Source of the DNA: Candidatus Hecatellales archaeon B24
GTDB taxonomy: Archaea; Thermoproteota; Bathyarchaeia; Hecatellales; Hecatellaceae
Assembly (NCBI GenBank): GCA_001593855.1
Contig: LUCC01000016.1
Span: 1 to 11,779, forward strand
DNA length: 11,779 nt
Direction of reading: 5' to 3'
Part shown: in pieces, positions 5,741-11,779 of the stretch
Position numbering within the stretch: position 1 is the first letter of the stretch
Layout of the letters: each line of letters opens with the position of its first letter
Notes under the pieces: generated by a model
What the model saw: only the letters and a program-made list of their open reading frames with translations
Database searches by the model: none
Told to the model about the DNA's origin: nothing
Made by a program: the position numbers and the translations under genes

Positions 5741-7182
5741 AGCCTTTTAGGGAATTTTGCGGGGTTTTCGGAGCCTACAGCCCGAGAAGCACAGCCTTCG
5801 AACTCATTTTTTACGGGCTTACAGCCCTTCAGCACAGAGGCCAGGAATCCGCTGGAATCGCAGTCGTCGAGGCGAAAGATAAGCTTAAAGTTGAAAAAGC
5901 CATGGGGCTTGTGGGAGAAAACTTCAGCCCTGAGGAAACTTCGAAATTTAAAGGAGAAATCGGAATAGGCCATGTCAGATATTCAACGGTTGGAACTTCC
6001 TCCATCGTTGACGCTCAGCCCTTTCACCTCAACGGGATAGCCGTATGCCATAACGGCAACCTCGTAAACTATTTAGAGCTCAGAAGACTTCTGGCATCAA
6101 AAGGAGTTAAGCCTGTTTCAACCGGTGACGCTGAAATCTTGGGGCATCTTATCAGCCTCGAAAAGCCTCACCCGGACGCAGACGCTGTGGTTGAGGCGTT
6201 AAGCCAGATTTCCAGGCTGGCGGAGGGAAGCTACTCAGCCCTATGCCTCACGGGTAAGGGGGAAATTGTAGCCTTCCGTGACCCCTACGGCTTTAGGCCC
6301 CTATGCTATGGCATGGCTGAAGAAATTCACTTCTGCGCCTCGGAAAGCGTGGCCATAGATGTCTGCGGGGGCAACATGCTTTCAAACGTGGATCCCGGTG
6401 AAGCTCTCATCATCTCCGGGAAAGGTGTGGAAAGAGTCAGGTTTGCACCCTGCCCAAGACGTTCACACTGCATGTTCGAGTACGTGTACTTCAGCAGGCC
6501 TGACTCCGTGATTGAAGGTAAAAGCGTCTACGAGGTTAGGCTTAGGCTTGGGGAAAACCTTGGAAAAACCTACGGCTGCAACGCTGACATAGTGGTTCCT
6601 GTACCTGACACTGCAAGGCCTGCTGCCGAGGGGATCTCCAGGGTTACAGGCGTCCCCGTGGCTGAAGGCCTCATAAAGAACAGGTATATTCATAGAACCT
6701 TCATTATGCCAGGTCAGCAGAGACGTGAAAACGCTGTGAAAATGAAGCTTAACCCGTTGAAGGCTGTGCTTAAAGGCAGAAGCGTATGCCTCGTAGACGA
6801 CAGCATAGTCAGAGGAACCACCATAAGGAAAATCATAGGCATAGTAAGAGAGGCTGGAGCGCGAGAAGTACATGTTAAGATAACATGTCCACCTATAATT
6901 TCACCCTGCTTCTACGGGATAGACATCGCAACCCACCAGGAGCTTATAGCCGCAGGGAGAAGGGTGGATGAAATCAGAAAACTTATAGGGGCTGACTCCC
7001 TCAGCTATCAAACCCTTGAAGGCCTTATAGGAGCCATAGGGCTTGGAAAGGAGAACCTGTGCCTAGCCTGTCTTACAGGAAGCTATCCTACACCTAAAGC
7101 TCAAAGGCTGGCGGATAAGATGAAAGGTAAACCCCTGCCCAAGTCAGGCTTCCGGTACATCGAGCTTGAGGAGGCTGTTTAA
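5737..7182 (+). CDS. purF: Amidophosphoribosyltransferase, intact copy
   Basis: Catalyses the first committed purine step: PRPP plus glutamine to 5-phosphoribosylamine. The Ntn glutaminase half is complete: Cys8 (FCGVFG) follows a short propeptide that should be removed to expose it, then ALQHRGQESAGI (30-41), GHVRYST with Arg81, and CHNGNLVN with oxyanion Asn106-Gly107. The phosphoribosyltransferase half has the flexible loop KNRYIHRTFI, the PRPP loop VCLVDDSIVRGTT (Asp354-Asp355), and Cys245, Cys391, Cys442 and Cys445 in the positions that bind a 4Fe-4S cluster in Bacillus-type enzymes. So a cluster, and possibly oxygen-sensitive control, is likely. Length is 481. The TTG start at 5737 overlaps the purL stop, with GGAGGG at 5722-5727 nine bases ahead. 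A divergent paralog follows directly. Confidence 0.97.
   Translation: MKPFREFCGVFGAYSPRSTAFELIFYGLTALQHRGQESAGIAVVEAKDKLKVEKAMGLVGENFSPEETSKFKGEIGIGHVRYSTVGTSSIVDAQPFHLNGIAVCHNGNLVNYLELRRLLASKGVKPVSTGDAEILGHLISLEKPHPDADAVVEALSQISRLAEGSYSALCLTGKGEIVAFRDPYGFRPLCYGMAEEIHFCASESVAIDVCGGNMLSNVDPGEALIISGKGVERVRFAPCPRRSHCMFEYVYFSRPDSVIEGKSVYEVRLRLGENLGKTYGCNADIVVPVPDTARPAAEGISRVTGVPVAEGLIKNRYIHRTFIMPGQQRRENAVKMKLNPLKAVLKGRSVCLVDDSIVRGTTIRKIIGIVREAGAREVHVKITCPPIISPCFYGIDIATHQELIAAGRRVDEIRKLIGADSLSYQTLEGLIGAIGLGKENLCLACLTGSYPTPKAQRLADKMKGKPLPKSGFRYIELEEAV
7168..7174 (+). promoter_or_regulatory. Ribosome site that fixes the start of the second purF-like gene
   Basis: GAGGAGG, 9 bases before TTG 7184. 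An in-frame TTG at 7166 would overlap this site and has nothing similar ahead of it, so 7184 is preferred. The choice matters because it leaves only two residues before the position where PurF has its catalytic cysteine. Confidence 0.65.
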
Positions 7183-7183
7183 G

Positions 7184-8545
7184 TTGGGAAGCGGAATTGT
7201 CGGAATATACGGGTTTAGCAAACTCTGGAAAATGGCACGCTTCGTATACTACGCGCTTTTAGCCCTCCAACATAGGGGCCAGGAAACCTGCGGCATAGTA
7301 ACCTACGACGGGAAAGGCGGACTATACAGCCATAAGGCTGGAGGGCTGGTAGACCAGGTTTTCTCTCAGCCTGAAACCCTTGAAAACTTGAGGGGATGGG
7401 TTGGAATAGGCTGCGTAACCACGGTGGCTGAAAAGGATCCAAGCCTCATCCAGCCTGCCATCGTTGAAGGCCCCGTCAGGACAGCCCTATGCTTCGACGG
7501 CAAAATTTTGAACCTTAAAAGCCTGCGTGGAAAGGTTAGCCCCCTCGAACCTCGAAGCGAAGCTGAGCTTTTAGCCTTAATTTTCTCGCAGAAGCTTGAA
7601 GGAGGATTACATCCTGTTGAGGCAGCATCTCAGCTTATGGGAGAGGTTAAGGGTGTATACTCGCTGGTGGCGCTTACCGAGCGTGGCGAGATGGTTGCCG
7701 TTCGAGATCCTCACGGGGTTAAACCTTTAGCCATTGGAAGCTTCGGCTTCGACTATGGAGTGGTGGCTTCGGAAAGCTGCGTTATAGATGTCATAGGCGC
7801 CGACTTCAAAAGCGACGTTCAACCCGGTGAAATCTACTATTTCGATGAATACAGTATTGAGCGTAGGCAGGCGGTTAAGCCTAAGCCTAAATACTGTGCC
7901 TTCGAGCATGTTTACTTGGCCAGGCCGGACTCTATAGTGAACGAAGTTCCAATATATAACACGCGGATTAGTATAGGTGAAATCCTCGCTGAGGAGCACC
8001 TAGCCGAAAATGCTGACCTTGTCCTAGGAGTTCCTGAAACCGCCATACCCTTCGCAGTGGCTTACGCTCAGAAGGCTGGAAAACCCTTCGGCCTAGGCTT
8101 CGTCCAGACGGGACGCAGAATCAGAAGCGCCATAAAGCCAACCCAGTTCGAAAGGCTTGTAGGAGTTCAGCTCAAACTTAACCCTATAAAGTCTGCCATT
8201 TCAGGCAGGCGTATAGTGCTGGTGGACGACAGCGTGGTTAGAGGAACCACCACCAAGAACACGGTGAACCTTATGCGGAACAAGATGGGAGCCCGAGAAG
8301 TCCACGTGAGAGTGGGAAGCCCCAGAATCGTAACGCCATGCCCCTACGGGACGGAGGTACCTGAAAAAGACGAGCTCATAGCAGCCCACCTGTCGCCTGG
8401 TGAAGTTAGCAAGGTGGTGGGGGCTGACAGCTTCCACTGGCTGAGCATTAAAGGCCTGGTTAAGGCTTTAGGGATTCCCAGGAAAAACCTGTGTTTAGGA
8501 TGCTTCACCGGGAAGTATCCTATACCCTTCAAGGATGAGAAGTAG
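7184..8545 (+). CDS. PurF paralog with a degenerate glutaminase site
   Basis: Clearly homologous to PurF over its whole length (453 residues) and next to the intact copy, so probably an old tandem duplicate. The glutaminase half has lost key parts. The nucleophile position in SGIVGIYG is Ser3, not Cys. GHVRYST has become GCVTTVA, losing the Arg. CHNGNL has become CFDGKI, losing the oxyanion Asn (Asp105). ALQHRGQETCGI is kept. The phosphoribosyltransferase half keeps the PRPP loop IVLVDDSVVRGTT (Asp348-Asp349) and the four cluster-type cysteines Cys238, Cys386, Cys437 and Cys440, but the flexible-loop KNRY is replaced by QTGR. The frame is open and unbroken, so it is not a recent pseudogene. 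It may be an ammonia-using enzyme, a structural or regulatory partner of PurF, or a PRPP/nucleotide sensor; the sequence does not decide. The TTG start lies one base after the purF stop. Confidence 0.9.
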   Translation: MGSGIVGIYGFSKLWKMARFVYYALLALQHRGQETCGIVTYDGKGGLYSHKAGGLVDQVFSQPETLENLRGWVGIGCVTTVAEKDPSLIQPAIVEGPVRTALCFDGKILNLKSLRGKVSPLEPRSEAELLALIFSQKLEGGLHPVEAASQLMGEVKGVYSLVALTERGEMVAVRDPHGVKPLAIGSFGFDYGVVASESCVIDVIGADFKSDVQPGEIYYFDEYSIERRQAVKPKPKYCAFEHVYLARPDSIVNEVPIYNTRISIGEILAEEHLAENADLVLGVPETAIPFAVAYAQKAGKPFGLGFVQTGRRIRSAIKPTQFERLVGVQLKLNPIKSAISGRRIVLVDDSVVRGTTTKNTVNLMRNKMGAREVHVRVGSPRIVTPCPYGTEVPEKDELIAAHLSPGEVSKVVGADSFHWLSIKGLVKALGIPRKNLCLGCFTGKYPIPFKDEK

Positions 8546-8559
8546 GGAGGTATAAGCAG

Positions 8560-10038
8560 TTGAAGGTAATGCTGGTTGGAGAAGCTGCGAGAGAGCATGC
8601 CATAGCTGAAGCCGTCTGCAGAAGCAGGTTTGAACCTAAACTCTACGCCGCCATGAAGCTTCGGAACCCCGGGATAATATCCCTCTGCAAACGTACTGGC
8701 GGAGAATATGTGACTGGGAAGACCACGGACCCAAGCTTCATAGTTGAGTCGGCTGAACGCTTCCACGTGGACTTTGTCTTCGTGGGGCCGGAGGAGCCTC
8801 TTTTCCACGGGATTGCCGACGCCCTGGAGGAGGCGGGCATACCTTGCATAGGCGCTAGGAGGGCTCCGGCTGAGCTTGAAATGTCTAAGGCTTTCATGCG
8901 GCGTCTCATGTGGAAGCATGGTATTCCTGGAAGGCTGAGGTTTAAGGCCTTCAGGGAAGTGGAGGACGCCGTAGCCTACATACGTGAGTACGCCGAGAGC
9001 GTAGCCCTCAAGCCTGCAAGGCAGGTTGGAGGGAAAGGAGTGAAGGTTATTGCAGACCTTCAAGCCTACCTTAGCAGGGAGAAGGCACACGTCAAGGAGC
9101 AGCACGCAAAAATCATAAGCGAAGAGCACATGAAAGGCTACACGGACATAGAGGATAGAATACTCATAGAGGAGAAGGTGGAAGGCCCGGAGTACACTCT
9201 TCAAGCCTTCACCGACGGCAGAACCGTTAAACCCTTCCCCCTAGTTCAGGACAACAAGAACGCCTTCGAAATGGATATTGGACCTGAAACAGGCGGAATG
9301 GGCTCCATAGCCGGCAGAGGAATGCTACTTCCCTTCATAACCATGCAGGAATACCGACGTTCAACCGAAATAGTTAAGGCCTGTGTTAGAGCGGTGGAAG
9401 CGGAAACAGGCTACAAGTATAAAGGCGTGGTCTCCGGCCAGATGATGCTTACAGCGGCGTGGGGGCCAACCATCATAGAGTTCTACTGCCGCTTCGGAGA
9501 CCCTGAAGCCGTAAACGTACTGCCCATCCTGAAATCAGACATGGTTGAGCTATGCCAGGCCATCATAGACGAGCGTTTAAACAAGGTTAAACTCGAATTT
9601 GAAGACATTGCCACTGTGGTTAAAGGTATTGCACCTAAAGGCTACCCGGACAGGCGTGACCTAGCTAAGGGCCACCCGGTTGTCGTCGACGAAGAAGCCG
9701 TAAAGCGGAAAGGAGGCCGAGTGTACTATGCCTCCACAGACCTTCAGCCTGACGGAACCATTCTTACAGGAGGCTCAAGGCTTGTGGAAATCTTTGCTAA
9801 GGGCAAAAGCATTCCCGAGGCTGGGAGGAAGGCTGAAGCCTGTATTCCCTTTGTTAGTCTAGCTGACGGCTGGGGAGTCTTCTACCGCAGCGACATAGGC
9901 TCTGAAATCCTTTTGAAGCGTAGGATTGAGCAGGCTGAGCTTGTGAGAGGCGTTTACAAGTACAGGTTTAGGAAGGGGTTGGTGGGGAAAACCATCGAGT
10001 GGATTCCTGGTAGAGGTAAAATAGTTTTGGAGGCTTGA
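8560..10038 (+). CDS. purD: Phosphoribosylamine-glycine ligase (GAR synthetase), long form
   Basis: ATP-grasp ligase that joins glycine to the unstable phosphoribosylamine made by PurF, giving GAR. The N-terminal domain shows the family motif as GEAAREHA (7-14), where most members have a glycine-richer GxGGREHA. VGPEEPL follows at the usual place. The ATP-grasp core has VALKPARQVGGKGVKVI, ILIEEKVEGPEYTLQAFTDG, the hallmark QDNKNAFEMDIGPETGGMG and FYCRFGDPEAVNVLP. The family C-terminal motif YRSDIGS is at about 443-448, and a further 44 basic residues follow it. At 492 residues it is longer than the roughly 430 of bacterial PurD. The TTG start is 15 bases after the previous stop codon, with GGGAGGT 8 bases ahead. 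Its place next to the two purF genes suits rapid use of phosphoribosylamine. Confidence 0.95.
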   Translation: MKVMLVGEAAREHAIAEAVCRSRFEPKLYAAMKLRNPGIISLCKRTGGEYVTGKTTDPSFIVESAERFHVDFVFVGPEEPLFHGIADALEEAGIPCIGARRAPAELEMSKAFMRRLMWKHGIPGRLRFKAFREVEDAVAYIREYAESVALKPARQVGGKGVKVIADLQAYLSREKAHVKEQHAKIISEEHMKGYTDIEDRILIEEKVEGPEYTLQAFTDGRTVKPFPLVQDNKNAFEMDIGPETGGMGSIAGRGMLLPFITMQEYRRSTEIVKACVRAVEAETGYKYKGVVSGQMMLTAAWGPTIIEFYCRFGDPEAVNVLPILKSDMVELCQAIIDERLNKVKLEFEDIATVVKGIAPKGYPDRRDLAKGHPVVVDEEAVKRKGGRVYYASTDLQPDGTILTGGSRLVEIFAKGKSIPEAGRKAEACIPFVSLADGWGVFYRSDIGSEILLKRRIEQAELVRGVYKYRFRKGLVGKTIEWIPGRGKIVLEA

Positions 10039-10042
10039 AAGC

Positions 10043-10486
10043 TTGGAGGCAAAGCTTAAGGTTGCCATAGTCGTTGGAAGCGGCACCGACACAGAGCTGT
10101 CTGAGAGAGCGGCTAAAATACTGGAGGAGCTTGGAATCTCCTATGAGATTAAGGTTCTGTCAGCCCACAGGCAGCCCAGCGAGCTTGAAGCCTACATTAA
10201 AACATGCCAGGCAGAAGTTTTCATAGCGATAGCAGGGCTGGCAGCCCACCTTCCAGGCTTCATAGCTTCCAGAACCCTTAAGCCAGTTATAGGAGTGCCA
10301 AGAAGCGTTAAGCTTGGAGGCTTAGACTCCCTCCTGTCCATAGTTCAAATGCCTAGAGGGATTCCTGTAGCCACCGTAGGCATAGACAACGCTGAAAACG
10401 CTGCCTGGCTGGCAGCCCGAATTTTAGCCTTAAAAGACGAACAGGTGTCCGCTAAACTAGTTGAAAAATCTACCTCCTATAAGTAG
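10043..10486 (+). CDS. purE: PurE, class I-like carboxyaminoimidazole ribonucleotide mutase/carboxylase
   Basis: Acts on the AIR-to-CAIR step, supplying the substrate of PurC. At 147 residues it is a single PurE domain. The N-terminus has VAIVVGSGTDTE (usual form VxMGSxSD), the active-site SAHRQP (40-45, usual SAHRTP), AGLAAHLPGFIASRT, PVIGVP, and the C-terminal signature IVQMPRGIPVATV with NAAWLAARIL. The SAHR and AAHLPG blocks match class I (N5-CAIR mutase) rather than class II AIR carboxylases, which have SAHK and a different second loop. No PurK, which makes N5-CAIR for class I enzymes, is in the window; it may be elsewhere or absent. The start is TTG at 10043 with GGAGG at 10029-10033, nine bases ahead. 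It is the last gene of the operon, and its final 10 bases overlap the convergent exchanger gene. Confidence 0.95.
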   Translation: MEAKLKVAIVVGSGTDTELSERAAKILEELGISYEIKVLSAHRQPSELEAYIKTCQAEVFIAIAGLAAHLPGFIASRTLKPVIGVPRSVKLGGLDSLLSIVQMPRGIPVATVGIDNAENAAWLAARILALKDEQVSAKLVEKSTSYK

Positions 10487-11424
10487 AAAGTAGATATAAG
10501 CTGGTAAAGGTAGATGACATAAAGGGTGAAAAGTATTCCTCCCTTCCATTTTGTAAGTCTATACTTGAACCTCATTAAAATTAGCATGGTTGAAACTACG
10601 AGGAGCATCCAAGGATAGGAAAAAGCTATGGTTGATGGTGCAACCTTTATAGGGTTTACAAGGGCTGAAATCCCTAAAATCCAGAGAATATTTAATACAT
10701 CAGCTCCAAGAATGTTTCCAACGGCGATATCTCCATAGCCTTTACGAGCTGAAACAACGACTGTAAATGTTTCAGGTAGCGAAGTGCCTAAGGCTATAGC
10801 TGTAAGTCCTATAACAACTTCTGGAACGCCGAAGTAAGCAGCTATAAAAATGGCTGAATCTATTACGAGACGGCTTGAAACTATTACTCCTGCAGCCCCC
10901 AAAATGAAACATATCAAAATACGTTTAACTGAAAGTCTTCTACCTTTTCCGTCTTCTTCAACCTTTGAATTCCTCTCAGTTTTTATCAAGTAAAAATAGT
11001 AAAAAACAAGCAGAGACGCTAAAATTAAACCTTCCACCCTGCTAACTTCAGCATCAAAGGCTAAGAAGTAAGAGAAGAAAGCTACAGAAACCAGGAAAAT
11101 CCCGAATTTCTTTAAAACACGTTTATCAATCAGTATGGTGGGAGCCAGAAGTGCTCCCAAAGCCAGTGCAAAGGCGTCATCAGCTACCACGGAGCCTACG
11201 GCATTCCCTAAAGCTATTTCTGGGTGACCTAGAAAAGCCGACTGAACAGACACCGCAAACTCTGGGAGCGTAGTACAGAAACCCACTATTACTATGCCTA
11301 TAACCACTCTTGGCAAGGAAAGCAGGTAAGCCAATCCCACAGCTCCATCTACAAAGAAATCCGCGCTTTTAAACAGGAAAACAAAAGCTACAATAAAAAT
11401 TATGAACGCTATGGCAACATCCAT
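10477..11424 (-). CDS. CaCA-family cation exchanger (Na+/Ca2+ exchanger-like)
   Basis: Integral membrane antiporter of 315 residues, probably moving Ca2+ or another cation against Na+ or H+. It shows the family's inverted duplication. The alpha-1 region is GFCTTLPEF at 48-56 and GNAVGSVVADDA at 73-84. The alpha-2 region is ALGTSLPETF at 211-220 and GNILGADVLNILWILG from 236. About five hydrophobic segments lie on each side of a charged loop (149-168). The glutamates of both repeats are present (Glu55, Glu218). At the position of NCX_Mj Asn81 there is Asp82, at Asp240 there is Asn245, and at Ser236 there is Ala241, so specificity may differ from NCX_Mj. The ATG at 11424 has an AAGGGAA-type site upstream. 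A T5 run on the minus strand just past the stop (10464-10468) may aid termination. It looks richer in A/T than the pur genes and is not part of that operon. Confidence 0.92.
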   Translation of the reverse strand: MDVAIAFIIFIVAFVFLFKSADFFVDGAVGLAYLLSLPRVVIGIVIVGFCTTLPEFAVSVQSAFLGHPEIALGNAVGSVVADDAFALALGALLAPTILIDKRVLKKFGIFLVSVAFFSYFLAFDAEVSRVEGLILASLLVFYYFYLIKTERNSKVEEDGKGRRLSVKRILICFILGAAGVIVSSRLVIDSAIFIAAYFGVPEVVIGLTAIALGTSLPETFTVVVSARKGYGDIAVGNILGADVLNILWILGISALVNPIKVAPSTIAFSYPWMLLVVSTMLILMRFKYRLTKWKGGILFTLYVIYLYQLISTFYL

Positions 11425-11462
11425 TTAAGTTCCCTTTTTGAAGTAAATGTTTATTAAATAGG

Positions 11463-11470
11463 TTTATATC
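11463..11470. promoter_or_regulatory. TATA box between the divergent exchanger and protease genes
   Basis: TTTATATC on the plus strand predicts a transcript start near 11491-11493, practically at the ATG of the protease gene at 11490, so that mRNA may be leaderless. On the minus strand the same block is GATATAAA, giving a start near 11440 and a leader of about 16 bases for the exchanger. A second minus-strand candidate is TTTAATAAA at 11450-11458. Spacing and motif only. Confidence 0.5.
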
Positions 11471-11489
11471 TTTAATGCAATGGTGAATT

Positions 11490-11779
11490 ATGGGGCTCGT
11501 AAAGCTTAGGCTCTCCATGTATGGGACGTTGGCGCTGATAATTGGGGCTTCAACCTTTTTCTTCTCAGTAATCATGTTGGCTGTTGGAGCCTTCAATATT
11601 TTCTTCATAGCCGCAATAGTCGTTGTATTCAACCTGCTCCAGTGGCTTTACGCCCCCAAACTTATCGAAGCCCTATACAAGGTTAAAGAGGTTAAACCCC
11701 ATGAGGCCCCGAGGCTGCAGCAGATTTTCAACAGCCTCGTCCAGAGGATAGGGTTAAAGGAAAAGCCTAAACTAATGAT
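11490..11779 (+). CDS. htpX: HtpX-like M48 family membrane metalloprotease, N-terminal part (cut by window end)
   Basis: Translating from ATG 11490 gives about 96 residues: MGLVKLRLSMYGTLALI, then two closely spaced hydrophobic segments (about 11-33 and 36-52), followed by FNLLQWLYAPKLIEALYKV, KEVKPHEAPRLQQIF and GLKEKPKLM. The QW-x-x-APKLIE stretch and the following proline-rich helix match the N-terminus of HtpX-type peptidases, zinc enzymes that degrade damaged membrane proteins. The catalytic HEXXH would lie beyond the right edge, so activity cannot be judged. The start choice: GGTGA at 11482-11486 is only 3 bases before this ATG, but the TATA box at 11463-11470 predicts a nearly leaderless transcript beginning there. 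An in-frame ATG at 11517 is an alternative but would cut the conserved LRLSMYG start. It is divergent from the exchanger gene. Confidence 0.85.
   Translation, partial: MGLVKLRLSMYGTLALIIGASTFFFSVIMLAVGAFNIFFIAAIVVVFNLLQWLYAPKLIEALYKVKEVKPHEAPRLQQIFNSLVQRIGLKEKPKLM

Noticed and set aside
7166..7183. Longer start for the PurF paralog at TTG 7166
   Set aside because: It overlaps the strong ribosome site GAGGAGG that serves TTG 7184, and the extra six residues do not restore a catalytic cysteine.
7184..8545. The PurF paralog as a pseudogene
   Set aside because: The frame is uninterrupted, has a strong ribosome site, and keeps the PRPP loop and all four cluster cysteines. This points to retained function rather than decay.
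8344..9204. 286-codon minus-strand open frame
   Set aside because: Antisense to the end of the PurF paralog and the start of purD, both clear proteins. Long shadow frames are expected with this codon use.
1812..10486. Very frequent AGCCT/AGGCT and AAGCTT words throughout the pur genes
   Set aside because: They fall in frame with common codon pairs (such as Ser-Leu, Arg-Leu, Lys-Pro, Lys-Leu) and show no regular spacing, so codon preference explains them.
11369..11632. 87-codon minus-strand frame across the exchanger start
   Set aside because: It overlaps both the exchanger start and the conserved N-terminus of the HtpX-like protease, and shows no family motif.

Overview
The window reads as chromosomal DNA of an archaeon. 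The evidence is an archaeal-type S-adenosylmethionine synthetase, an archaeal Sm-like RNA-binding protein, a small separate PurS subunit, archaeal TATA boxes placed about 25 bases before the predicted transcript starts, purine-rich Shine-Dalgarno sites, and heavy use of TTG start codons. The lineage cannot be fixed by eye. The protein styles suggest an uncultivated member of the Thermoproteota/Bathyarchaeia type, but this is inference. I see no mobile element, CRISPR array, tRNA or rRNA.

Layout. Positions 1-1302 hold two minus-strand genes: the N-terminal 338 codons of the archaeal methionine adenosyltransferase, cut by the window start, and upstream of it a 75-residue Sm-like protein. A divergent promoter region (1303-1432) separates these from an unrecognised, very basic 87-residue protein on the plus strand (1433-1696). 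Its Shine-Dalgarno site lies in the loop of a small hairpin. An AT-rich control region follows (1697-1811), with a near-perfect palindrome, a third half-site, helically phased A/T tracts and a TATA box.

Positions 1812-10486 are one compact purine operon: purC, purS, purQ, purL, purF, a second purF-like gene, purD and purE. Gaps range from a 4-base overlap to 14 bases. PurF starts the pathway from PRPP and glutamine, PurD adds glycine, PurS/Q/L form the FGAM synthase complex, PurE supplies the carboxylated imidazole and PurC adds aspartate. Genes for PurN or PurT, PurM, PurK, PurB and the late steps are not in the window.

The most notable item is the second PurF-like protein. It keeps the phosphoribosyltransferase PRPP loop and all four iron-sulfur-type cysteines. 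It has lost the glutaminase nucleophile cysteine (Ser instead), the HxRY arginine and the oxyanion asparagine, and its phosphoribosyltransferase flexible loop is also altered. It looks like a glutaminase-dead partner or regulator of the intact PurF beside it.

Beyond the operon, a convergent minus-strand CaCA-family cation exchanger (10477-11424) overlaps the 3' end of purE by 10 bases. Its ion-binding residues look reciprocally swapped between the two repeats. Its promoter region is shared with a divergent HtpX-like M48 membrane protease, whose first 96 codons or so are present before the window ends.
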